Shown here piece by piece: positions 15,574 through 23,608 of a stretch of DNA of 29,797 nucleotides (positions are counted from its first letter, which is position 1; every line of letters starts with the position of its first letter). The DNA is from VMCP01 sp964415065. Its GTDB lineage: Bacteria > Bacteroidota > Bacteroidia > NS11-12g > UBA955. The translations under genes were made by a program, and so were the position numbers. The notes beneath the pieces are model-generated. The model did not search any database, was not told the DNA's origin, and saw nothing but the letters and a program-made list of their open reading frames with translations. The DNA lies in the NCBI GenBank assembly GCA_964415065.1, contig CAYPYX010000024.1, positions 1-29,797 of the forward strand, written 5' to 3'.

Positions 15574-16827
15574 TTGAATAGAGAGAATAAACTACTAATG
15601 ATAATAATGGTTTTAGCGTTTATCGCTTGGCCATTAATCGGCTTGATATTAGCAATTTCAAACATCCGATTGAGTTACGCACGATGGATTCTTATTGCTT
15701 TTTGTGGATATTATGGTCTAACTATGGTTTTTGAGAATGAAACCTTAGACTCTTACACACACGCTGAGCGATTTATACAGGATTCAGAAATGACACTTTC
15801 CGAATACTTGAATACAATAGGTGAAATTTTTTCGCTTCAAAGCAAAGATTTAGATATCTATGTAATTACAAGTAGTTTTATTGTCTCAATATTTAGTTCA
15901 AAACCAGAGGTTTATTACTTGTTGCACGCTACTGTATTTGGGTTCTTTTATATTTCTACTTTATACCATCTGTTAGATGAAAGTAAGAATTATACATTTA
16001 AGAATAAATTATTTTTTATTTTATTCTTAATCGCTTTGGCTGGATTAGTGCCTATTTCTCAAGTGAATTCTATTCGTCAATGGACTGCAGCGTGGATTTT
16101 TACATTTGGGGTTGTTAATTATATAAGAGGGAAATACAATTACATTTTCGTTGCAAGCGCAAGTATTTTGGTTCATTTTATGTTCGCTTTACCTGTGGCT
16201 ATTTTATTTATATTTTCATTGTTAGGTAGGAAAAACAGTCTATATTGGACAATGCTTATTGTTGCATTTGTCCTAAATAATGCGGTAGGCGTATTTCTAG
16301 ATAGTTTTGGAAATTTAGACCAGGAAGGAGTTACAAATAAAATCAAAGGATATTCCAATGAAAATTGGCTGGAGGCTAGAGAAACGAGTAGAGAATCTGT
16401 ACGTTGGTTTGTAAAGTACAAAGATGATTTAATTAATTATTCTATGAATTTATTAATCATTCGTTTTGTTACCTTAAAAAAGAAATTGAATTTAGATTTA
16501 ACTCAAGAACGACTGTATTCATTTTTAATTTTATTTTCATCTTTCACGGTTTTGGTTTGGGATGTTGAAGCATTAGGAAACCGAATGAGAATTTCTTTTT
16601 GGTTACTTTGTTTTTATTTCTTTGCTCGTCTTTATTTATTGAATAATTTTAAGTTTAAATATAACGCAGTTGCAGCTTTGCCTTTAGGTGCAATGGTTTT
16701 ATGGATGCTGGTAGATTTTAGAACAGCTTCCACTTGGACTTCTGATATTACATTTTTTGGGAATATTTTTTATTTAATATTATTTCCAGATGAAAAAACT
16801 GCACTGTTTGATTTGATTTTTAAATAG
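15574..16827 (+). CDS. wzy: Wzy-type polymerase, EpsG family
   Basis: A 417-residue inner-membrane protein with about 10-12 hydrophobic helices and a large loop region after helix 2 (residues about 50-85). Features of the EpsG/O-antigen polymerase family include a DSYTHAERF segment after the second helix (about 60), SIRQWTAAWIFTFGVV (166-181) and LVHFMFALPVAILF (196-209) with a conserved His. It should link flipped repeat units in the periplasm, with the Wzx at 7556. The start is either TTG at 15574 or the ATG eight codons later at 15598; either leaves the first helix intact. No chain-length regulator is present nearby. Confidence 0.8.
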   Translation: MNRENKLLMIIMVLAFIAWPLIGLILAISNIRLSYARWILIAFCGYYGLTMVFENETLDSYTHAERFIQDSEMTLSEYLNTIGEIFSLQSKDLDIYVITSSFIVSIFSSKPEVYYLLHATVFGFFYISTLYHLLDESKNYTFKNKLFFILFLIALAGLVPISQVNSIRQWTAAWIFTFGVVNYIRGKYNYIFVASASILVHFMFALPVAILFIFSLLGRKNSLYWTMLIVAFVLNNAVGVFLDSFGNLDQEGVTNKIKGYSNENWLEARETSRESVRWFVKYKDDLINYSMNLLIIRFVTLKKKLNLDLTQERLYSFLILFSSFTVLVWDVEALGNRMRISFWLLCFYFFARLYLLNNFKFKYNAVAALPLGAMVLWMLVDFRTASTWTSDITFFGNIFYLILFPDEKTALFDLIFK

Positions 16828-16862
16828 ATTTTGTTTCTAATTTTCCTATAAATATACAACCA

Positions 16863-17576
16863 ATGAGTATTTACAAAATAAGAATTTTTATTTTCAACCT
16901 GTTCAAGAAATTAATCGGCAAAAAAACATCAATGAAATTGCTTTTTAAGCTCAAACAAGGGAAATTAGAAAAATCCAGTATTATTTATATACATATCCCA
17001 AAGGCCGGAGGTACCTCAATTGCACATTCTCTGTACGGTGAAAGAATTGGTCATTTTTCGATAGAAAATTATATTAATTTTTGGGGATGGGAAAACGTTC
17101 AAAATCGAAACGTATTTGCCGTTGTGAGAAACCCTTATGAACGATTGTATTCCGCCTATAATTTTGTAAAATCAGGAGGTACTAAAGATGGATCGGTAGC
17201 GAATCTGCATTTGTATAAAGGTCCTCATTTTAAAAACTTTAATTCCTTTGTGCAGAACTGGTTGGTTTATCAAAATTTGAACGACTTGGATGTTTTATTT
17301 AGACCACAAACCTTTTTTACAGAAATACCCAATGACAAAAATCTTAATATCAAATTTTTCAAATTGGAAGAATTGGACAAGACCGAGCAATATCTATCTC
17401 AATTATTAAATAAAGAAGTTAAAATAGGCAAGAAAAATCAAAATTTGGATTCAAAGAAGTCAAAATTGTACCAAATAATGGAATCTCAGACCGTTGAAAT
17501 TATCAATTCACTATATGAACGGGATTTTGTTGTATTTGATTATCAAAAAATGGAATACCCAACGCAAAATAATTAA
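16863..17576 (+). CDS. PAPS-dependent sulfotransferase, copy 3 (Sulfotransfer_2 type)
   Basis: A 237-residue protein with a textbook 5'-phosphosulfate loop, YIHIPKAGGTSIAHSLYG (42-59), and 3'-phosphate site, FAVVRNPYERLYSAYNF (85-101), with Arg89 and Ser97. It belongs to the same broad family as the protein at 14822 but shares little sequence outside the motifs, so the two probably sulfate different positions or residues. The first 35 residues are basic and hydrophobic, possibly a membrane-binding helix. Its TAA overlaps the next ATG by one base (TAATG). Acceptor unknown. Confidence 0.85.
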   Translation: MSIYKIRIFIFNLFKKLIGKKTSMKLLFKLKQGKLEKSSIIYIHIPKAGGTSIAHSLYGERIGHFSIENYINFWGWENVQNRNVFAVVRNPYERLYSAYNFVKSGGTKDGSVANLHLYKGPHFKNFNSFVQNWLVYQNLNDLDVLFRPQTFFTEIPNDKNLNIKFFKLEELDKTEQYLSQLLNKEVKIGKKNQNLDSKKSKLYQIMESQTVEIINSLYERDFVVFDYQKMEYPTQNN

Positions 17577-18703
17577 TGATGAAAGAATCCATTTTATACG
17601 TAGCTACTAGCGACATACATATTGCTACTTTTCACCTTCCCTATATCAAATGGTTAAGCGATCAAGGATATTTGGTCGATTTAGCTGTGGAAATTAGAAA
17701 CCCTGAAATTCAATTTGAACATGTAAGAAAAGTCTACAATATACGATTTCCCAGGGCAATATTTAATCCAAGCTTGTTATCTTCATATAAAGAATTAAAA
17801 TCAATTATTGATGAAGGTAAATACCGATTAATTCACTGTCACACTCCAGTACCAAGTTTGCTTACTCGCCTAGCATCCATTGATTCTCGAAAGAATGGAA
17901 CAAAGCTATTGTATACTGCACACGGATTTCATTTTTACAAAGGAGCGCCGTTTATGAGATGGGCAATTTATTATAATGTCGAAAAATGGTTAAGTAAGTT
18001 TACTGATGGTATTGTTACAATAAATGCAGAAGATTATGATTATGTAAATAATTGGAAATCCTGCAATGCACATTACATTAAAGGGATCGGGGTAGATTCC
18101 AGCCGATTTACCACGGTAGACGCTTTAACTAAATCTAGATTAAGGGAGGAATTAGGATATTCTAATGAGGATTTTGTACTACTCTATATTGCTGAGTTTA
18201 TTGATCGGAAAAATCATAAGTTTATTATCGAATGTTTGCCTCAGTTAGTTAATGCAATTCCTAGGTTCAAGCTATTATTAGCAGGAAAAGGTATTTTATT
18301 CGAAAAGGTAAAAGAACAGGTTTCAGATTTGCAAATGGAAAAATTCGTAGATTTTTTAGGCTTTCGGAAAGATGTTCATCGATTTACTCTCATAAGTGAT
18401 ATTGGTGTGTCGGCTTCTAAACATGAAGGTTTAGGTTTAGGATTAGCAGAACAAATGATGTGCGGTGTACCTATTGTGGCAACGATGGACAGAGGCCATA
18501 AAGAAATGGTCGTGTCCGGGGTAAATGGATATCTATTTCAACAAGGGAATCATGAAGAATTTGTGCAATATATTACTGAACTTCATGGAAATTCGCAGAA
18601 GCGTATGGAGTTTTCATTAAATGCAATTGAAACTTCAAAGCGATTTGATATTAAAAATAGCCTATCTTCTATGGTAGACATATACAAGAAATATCTTAGT
18701 TAA
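17576..18703 (+). CDS. Glycosyltransferase family 4, copy 2
   Basis: A 375-residue GT-B enzyme of GT4. The N-terminal domain shows IHCHTPVPSLLTRLA (86-100) and TAHGFHFYKGAP (114-125), segments common in EpsD and PglA-like capsule glycosyltransferases. The C-terminal domain has YIAEFIDRKNH (204-214) and the EX7E motif at Glu284/Glu292 (KHEGLGLGLAEQMMCGVP). The start could be the first or second of two adjacent ATG codons (17576 or 17579). The first overlaps the preceding stop by one base and suggests coupling. The donor sugar is not deducible, although relatives often use UDP-HexNAc. Confidence 0.9.
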   Translation: MMKESILYVATSDIHIATFHLPYIKWLSDQGYLVDLAVEIRNPEIQFEHVRKVYNIRFPRAIFNPSLLSSYKELKSIIDEGKYRLIHCHTPVPSLLTRLASIDSRKNGTKLLYTAHGFHFYKGAPFMRWAIYYNVEKWLSKFTDGIVTINAEDYDYVNNWKSCNAHYIKGIGVDSSRFTTVDALTKSRLREELGYSNEDFVLLYIAEFIDRKNHKFIIECLPQLVNAIPRFKLLLAGKGILFEKVKEQVSDLQMEKFVDFLGFRKDVHRFTLISDIGVSASKHEGLGLGLAEQMMCGVPIVATMDRGHKEMVVSGVNGYLFQQGNHEEFVQYITELHGNSQKRMEFSLNAIETSKRFDIKNSLSSMVDIYKKYLS

Positions 18704-18727
18704 AATAATTTTTAATACAGTTTTAAA

Positions 18728-19846
18728 ATGTTTGAAAAAGTAAAAAATCACATTAAGAATATACCAGGTTGGAAGACTAAAACAAAGTATGTTGTTTTCT
18801 CAGTAGATGATTATGGAAATGTTGGAATCTCTAATATTAAAGCATTAAAGGAATTAGAAGATAAAGGAATTCTTAAATCAGGTCGTTTCAATCGTTTCGA
18901 CGCTTTTGACACTACAAGTGATTTGAATTCATTATTTGAAGTACTTGCATCAGTAAAAGATTCTAAAGGCAATCATGCAATTTTTACCACGTATGCAGTT
19001 CCCGAAAATATCAATTTTGGAGAATCTTTAAAACAAAACAAACTGGTTACTGATAAACTAGATCAAACTTATCAGTTTTATGAGTCGATAAATGAAGGAT
19101 TGTTTAAAGGTGCTTATAATTTGATCTTTGAAGGAATAGATAAAAAGTTAATTAAACCACAATTTCATGGGAAAGAACATATAAACGCGTATATGTTTAA
19201 TCAACTGATAGCCTCTGGTAATAAACAGTTAGTAGCTAATTTACGATTGAATTCAATTTCTGATATTGATAAGCCTGAGAATTTTAAATTTTCAAATTTA
19301 AAAGCCACATATTCTTTTGAAAGTGAAGCCCAAATGGAGTATCATAAACAAAATCTTACAGATGGTTTGGTTTCATTTAAAGATGTGTATGGGTTTGATT
19401 CAATAACTTTTGCTCCTCCTGCTTTTCAATTGCATCCGAAATTATTTAAATTATTAGAAGAAAAGAATGTTATTGGAATTGATAAAGGAAGGTCAGAATT
19501 AAGACATTTAGGAGATGGAAAATTCATTAAAGAAAAAAACATTCTAGGTGAACAAATCAGTTCGGGCCATTGTTCAATTGTCCGAAATTGTATGTTTGAG
19601 CCTAACAGTCGCAAATTGGATTGGGTAAATTATACGATGAATCAAATTGAAGCTGCATTTTTTTGGGGCAAACCCGCAATTATTAGTTCTCACAGAGTAA
19701 ATTTTAGTGGTTTATTAGACGAAAATAATCGAAAACAAGGATTAATTGATCTGAAGAATTTATTAAAATCAATTTTAAAAAAATGGCCTGATGTTCAGTT
19801 TATTTCTGCTGATGAATTAGTCTTAATGATGAAAAATAATAATTAA
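18728..19846 (+). CDS. Polysaccharide deacetylase-like protein, copy 2
   Basis: A 372-residue paralogue of the protein at 3090-4199, matching over the full length with the same landmarks at nearly the same positions: NIPG (11-14), Asp27-Asp28 in SVDDYG, His147 and His151 in HGKEH, RNCMFEP (286-292), IEAAFFWGKPAIIS (307-320) and His322 in SSHRVNF. The arginine of the PPR segment in copy 1 is replaced (APPAFQL), so active-site detail or substrate may differ. No signal peptide is present. The likely activity is N- or O-deacetylation of a sugar intermediate. It is followed after two bases by the ATP-grasp gene, with which it may act in sequence (free an amine, then acylate it). Fold well supported; reaction inferred. 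Confidence 0.72.
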   Translation: MFEKVKNHIKNIPGWKTKTKYVVFSVDDYGNVGISNIKALKELEDKGILKSGRFNRFDAFDTTSDLNSLFEVLASVKDSKGNHAIFTTYAVPENINFGESLKQNKLVTDKLDQTYQFYESINEGLFKGAYNLIFEGIDKKLIKPQFHGKEHINAYMFNQLIASGNKQLVANLRLNSISDIDKPENFKFSNLKATYSFESEAQMEYHKQNLTDGLVSFKDVYGFDSITFAPPAFQLHPKLFKLLEEKNVIGIDKGRSELRHLGDGKFIKEKNILGEQISSGHCSIVRNCMFEPNSRKLDWVNYTMNQIEAAFFWGKPAIISSHRVNFSGLLDENNRKQGLIDLKNLLKSILKKWPDVQFISADELVLMMKNNN

Positions 19847-19848
19847 AT

Positions 19849-20862
19849 ATGAAAATGTTACAAAGGACAAAGTATTTGGTTTATTACTTGAGGGAGTTAG
19901 ATTGGGACCAATTCAATCGATTTATGAGTTATGCAAGTAGTGAAACAGGTAAATCAAAATTCGCTTTATGGTTGGACGCTATTTTGTCCGTTTACAAATA
20001 TAATATTGGACTTGCCGATTACTTTATTTTTAAATTCTATAATAAAACTCATGTAGAAAGAGATACGTGGGTTGGCACAGGATTTAAATATGAATTTGAT
20101 TTGATTATGAATCCGACAAATTTTAGAAAAATCCTACAGGATAAAAAAGAGTTTAATCGAGTATATAAGTCGTTTCTTTTGCATCATGATTGTGATATTA
20201 ACCATGTTTCCACTGAAAGTGAAATTGTTAAGTCTATTTATCAAGGTGGGTCTGGTAAAATCGTTCTTAAAAACTCTTTAGGTCAATGTGGTAAAGAAGT
20301 TGAAATTCTAAGTACAAATGATGTTGCCATGAATGAGTTGCAACACTATATGTCAAAGAATAACTTTGATATTTTAGAAACTTACATAGATCAACATGAT
20401 GAATTAAAAAAACTTTCTCCAACCGGCCTAAACACTATTCGTGTAATAACAATGGTTAATAAGGACAACACGGTGGATATTCTAGGTATTCGTTTGAGAA
20501 TTAGTGTAAATAGTCCAGTTGATAATTTAGCTTCAGGTAATATTGCTTGTGCAGTAAATGTGGATACTGGAATTGTTGAAGGAAATGGTTTTTATAGCGA
20601 CATAACAAAAGAATCAGTTTCGACACACCCAATTACAGGCGAAAACCTAGTTGGATTTAAAATTCCAATGTTTGACTTGGTAAAGCAAAAGGCTAAAGAG
20701 TTAGCATTGTATAAACCCGAGAATCGTTGCGTTGGATGGGATATAGCTGTAACTAATTCTGGCGTTGATGTACTTGAAGGAAATCATAATTGGTGCAAAA
20801 TATTATGGCAAATTCCAGTCGATAAAGGCTTAAAATCTGAATTATTAAAATATCTGGACTAA
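19849..20862 (+). CDS. Sugar-transfer-associated ATP-grasp ligase
   Basis: A 337-residue protein matching the ATP-grasp domain found in polysaccharide loci (ATPgrasp_ST). Residues about 130-180 hold the ATP-binding strands with lysines in KIVLKNSLGQCGKEV (137-151) and the hinge region FDILETYIDQH (173-183). SPTGLNTIRVITM (190-202), NLASGNIACAVNVDTG (226-241) and the metal-binding end DVLEGNHN (307-314) complete the active site. The family is expected to form an amide between a carboxylate and an amine, for example an amino acid joined to an amino sugar or to a uronic acid. Here the TviB/TviC pair provides a uronic acid and the deacetylase next door could expose an amine. Cytoplasmic; substrate inferred. 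Confidence 0.8.
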   Translation: MKMLQRTKYLVYYLRELDWDQFNRFMSYASSETGKSKFALWLDAILSVYKYNIGLADYFIFKFYNKTHVERDTWVGTGFKYEFDLIMNPTNFRKILQDKKEFNRVYKSFLLHHDCDINHVSTESEIVKSIYQGGSGKIVLKNSLGQCGKEVEILSTNDVAMNELQHYMSKNNFDILETYIDQHDELKKLSPTGLNTIRVITMVNKDNTVDILGIRLRISVNSPVDNLASGNIACAVNVDTGIVEGNGFYSDITKESVSTHPITGENLVGFKIPMFDLVKQKAKELALYKPENRCVGWDIAVTNSGVDVLEGNHNWCKILWQIPVDKGLKSELLKYLD

Positions 20863-20864
20863 TT

Positions 20865-22883
20865 ATGAAAACACTTCTTACAACTCTTATTTGGGTGTGT
20901 TTATTGTTGTTTAGTACATCAACAACCCATGTAGAATATAATTTTGACGAAATAAATGATAGTCAAGAATATTCAAATAAAGAGTTTTCAAGAAACTATA
21001 TAATCGTGGTTAGAAAAGATTGTCCTAAAAGAACTTTGGAGGCAGTCTATGATTTTCAAAGTTATATTTATAAAATAGTAGGTGAATTTCCTGAGATTGT
21101 CTTTGACAAGCCAAAAAATCAATTTAAAACTGTTTTTTGGTTAGGATCACATACACAACTAACAAAAATATTCCCTCAGAAGAATTTAAAACTGGGTCAA
21201 GAGGAAATACTATATTTGTCTGATGGTCAAAATGTTCTCATGATAGGGAATGACCAACAAGAATTGGGTGTAGGTTCTGCTAAAATTAGAAATAGACAAT
21301 TAGATGATTTACAATATTCTTACGGAACTATAAATGCAATTTATTCATTTCTATATGATAAATTGAACGTTCGTTGGTTTTGGCCAGATGAATTAGGAGA
21401 AGATATTTTAACGGTTGAAGAATTGAAATTTACTCCTTTTGAGTTCCGCTTTGAGCCTCCATTCAAAGCTCGGTCTGGTTTGTTTTATTTGTCCGGATTA
21501 GGAAGGAATCTACCTGAGAATAATCTAGATCAATGGTGTAAAAGGAATAGATTGTTTTATAGTTCTGAATACTTTGAACCAGGTCATGCTTTTTCACATT
21601 GGTGGGATTCGTATTCTGAAACGAATCCTTCTCTATTTGCTCTTACTGAAAAAGGGAATAGAAAACCAATTGGAAGTGGGAATACAGCAAAATTGTGCAT
21701 TTCTAATCCTGAAATCACAAATTTATGGTTAAATGATGTTCAAGATATTATATCTGCTAATCCGTTTACAACGAACTTTAATGGAAACGAAAACGATGGG
21801 TTTATTTACGGTTGGTGCCATTGTGATGCTTGCAGAAAGATCGATGGAACCCCCAGGGATTTAGAATTAAAAAGGTTGTCGGATAGACATGTTTATTTGG
21901 TGAATCAATTCGCTCAAGCTCTTCGAAGTAAATATCCCCAAAAGAAAAATTTACATGTACTATATTTTGATTATGGTTATGATAGACCATTACCTAAAAA
22001 ATACAATTTAGATACATTGGTATGGACGGTTTCTGTTTCGAATTTCCACTTAAATCGCACCGGCAATTTAAATTCAAAACAAGCTTCGGTTGAAGAATAT
22101 TTAGGATGGTCCAGGATTTCAACGGCAATTTACTGGAGACCAAATTTGGGTAACCCTGTAGGACTTCAGTGGGGATTACCTGATGTTGCGATGTCGGAAG
22201 CATTTGAAGATTTTGCATTTGTTGCAAAGAATAAATGCAGGGGAGTTAGTTTTGATGGATATCCTAACCATTGGGCAACTCAAGGGCCTCAATATTATAT
22301 TGTAGCACAATTAGCATGGAATCCTTACGCTAAGAAGGATGATTTATTGAATGATTATTATAAACGGTGTTACGGACCAGCACAGTATGTAATGAAAGAG
22401 TACTGGGAACAACTAGAGTTAACAAGAGCAACACATATAAAGCGATTTGGCGCAAAAGCTGGAAGATTCAATGTGGGTGAATCCTATACTCCAGAATTAT
22501 TTCAAAAACTATATATACTATTGGATCAAGCAAAAAAACGTACACGAGGTAAGGCTTTTGCAAAGTTCAATAAGCGAATTAAATTTGTTGAATCAGGAAT
22601 GAGGTTTACATATTTAATGGTGAATATTAGGAAAGAGATGGAAATTTACGAGAGAACTAAGAGTAGAGATAATTATCAGAAAATAAAAACTAATTGGGAA
22701 GAAATTGCCAAATTGAAAAAGCAAATGAATCCATTGGCTATTAACTTTAATTTTATCAAACCTTGGGTTCCTGAAGCTAAAAGTGAATATAAGAGAAGAA
22801 TGAAAGGTATGGTTGTTGAACTACCTGTTTCTATTAAGGAACGAAGTGAATTGGATTTAGAAGCACCGAATGATCAGGAATAA
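20865..22883 (+). CDS. Exported DUF4838 protein, alpha-glucuronidase-like
   Basis: A 672-residue protein with an N-terminal signal peptide (hydrophobic core about 3-17, likely cut near residue 20), so periplasmic or exported. Residues about 40-200 resemble the GH67-like N-terminal domain that precedes DUF4838, ending in YGTINAIYSFLYDKLNVRWF (153-172). The DUF4838 part holds GHAFSHWW (240-247), NENDGFIYGWCHCDACRKID (308-327) with clustered cysteines and acidic residues, and LHVLYFDYGYD. A basic, helix-rich tail follows residue 530. Members are predicted glycoside hydrolases, usually in degradation loci; here the gene sits in a biosynthetic operon, between the ATP-grasp and acetyltransferase genes. 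It may trim, release or edit the polymer. Activity is not shown by sequence alone. Confidence 0.75.
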   Translation: MKTLLTTLIWVCLLLFSTSTTHVEYNFDEINDSQEYSNKEFSRNYIIVVRKDCPKRTLEAVYDFQSYIYKIVGEFPEIVFDKPKNQFKTVFWLGSHTQLTKIFPQKNLKLGQEEILYLSDGQNVLMIGNDQQELGVGSAKIRNRQLDDLQYSYGTINAIYSFLYDKLNVRWFWPDELGEDILTVEELKFTPFEFRFEPPFKARSGLFYLSGLGRNLPENNLDQWCKRNRLFYSSEYFEPGHAFSHWWDSYSETNPSLFALTEKGNRKPIGSGNTAKLCISNPEITNLWLNDVQDIISANPFTTNFNGNENDGFIYGWCHCDACRKIDGTPRDLELKRLSDRHVYLVNQFAQALRSKYPQKKNLHVLYFDYGYDRPLPKKYNLDTLVWTVSVSNFHLNRTGNLNSKQASVEEYLGWSRISTAIYWRPNLGNPVGLQWGLPDVAMSEAFEDFAFVAKNKCRGVSFDGYPNHWATQGPQYYIVAQLAWNPYAKKDDLLNDYYKRCYGPAQYVMKEYWEQLELTRATHIKRFGAKAGRFNVGESYTPELFQKLYILLDQAKKRTRGKAFAKFNKRIKFVESGMRFTYLMVNIRKEMEIYERTKSRDNYQKIKTNWEEIAKLKKQMNPLAINFNFIKPWVPEAKSEYKRRMKGMVVELPVSIKERSELDLEAPNDQE

Positions 22884-22898
22884 TAATGTGTTATAGGA

Positions 22899-23528
22899 AT
22901 GCAAAAAACAATTTATATAGTAGGAGCAGGAAGTGTTGGCGGACACATTGCAAGCAACAAAGAGCTGTATAATTTCGGCAGTTATGATGTCATATTCGTT
23001 GATGATGACCCTAAAAAATGGAATACTGTTTTTTGCAATTATCCAGTAGTTGGAGCAATAGATAAATTACTAGAATTACAATCACCAACGATTGTTATAG
23101 TTGGTATAGCTTTTCCACGTCTCAAATTGGAAATAATTGAAAAATTAAGAAGAAACGCTAATCTGGTTTTTCCATCATTAGTTTCTAGTAAGAGTTGGAT
23201 ATCGAACGATGTAAAAATTGGTGAAGGTACTATTATTTATCCTGGTGTATCTGTTAATTATGGTTCAAAAATTAGAGATTTTGTTGTGATTAACATGAAT
23301 TGTAGTTTGGGTCATCATGTTGAACTTGGTGATTACAGTAGTTTGTCACCAGGTGTAAATTTAGGTGGACATACATTAATCGGTAAGTATACTTTAATGG
23401 GGATTGGGTCTTGTACATTGCAGGGAGTAAGAATAGGTGAAAGAGTAATAATTGGAGGACAATGTATGGTAACCAAAGACGTTGATAATGATTTGACAAT
23501 GGTTGGAATACCTGCAAGAGAAGCCTAG
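22899..23528 (+). CDS. NeuD/PglD-type sugar O/N-acetyltransferase
   Basis: A 209-residue acetyltransferase with an N-terminal Rossmann-like nucleotide-sugar domain, YIVGAGSVGG (6-15), and a C-terminal left-handed beta-helix of hexapeptide repeats (about 95-205). The catalytic histidine is His139 or His140 in CSLGHHVELGDYSSLS, at the place of the PglD catalytic His. It should transfer acetyl from acetyl-CoA to the amino group made by the DegT-type enzyme at 5331, giving a diacetamido-trideoxy sugar of the QuiNAc4NAc/bacillosamine kind. An O-acetyltransferase role as in sialic acid NeuD is the alternative. It is the last gene of the operon; the terminator follows 18 bases downstream. Confidence 0.85.
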   Translation: MQKTIYIVGAGSVGGHIASNKELYNFGSYDVIFVDDDPKKWNTVFCNYPVVGAIDKLLELQSPTIVIVGIAFPRLKLEIIEKLRRNANLVFPSLVSSKSWISNDVKIGEGTIIYPGVSVNYGSKIRDFVVINMNCSLGHHVELGDYSSLSPGVNLGGHTLIGKYTLMGIGSCTLQGVRIGERVIIGGQCMVTKDVDNDLTMVGIPAREA

Positions 23529-23546
23529 AATTTATTCGTGATATTT

Positions 23547-23578
23547 AAAAAAAAAGCGCCGTTAGGCGCTTTTTTTTT
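23547..23578. terminator. Bidirectional intrinsic terminator
   Basis: A-run (23547-23555), GCGCC (23556-23560), loop GTTA, GGCGC (23565-23569) and T-run (23570-23578) form a perfect stem of up to 14 bp. On the plus strand it ends the 22-gene polysaccharide operon; on the minus strand it has an equivalent U-run and lies 31 bases past the stop of the convergent T9SS gene. Its GC-rich stem stands out from the AT-rich surroundings. Confidence 0.93.
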
Positions 23579-23608
23579 CACTCATTTTACCAAACTATAT
23601 ATTCCAAT

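Noticed and set aside
23290..23517. Antisense open frame over the acetyltransferase gene
   Set aside because: It is low-complexity, leucine/histidine/tyrosine-rich, has no domain features and lies opposite a well-supported gene. Other antisense frames (for example at 4672-4854, 7042-7230, 16173-16421 and 21802-22227) were rejected for the same reason.
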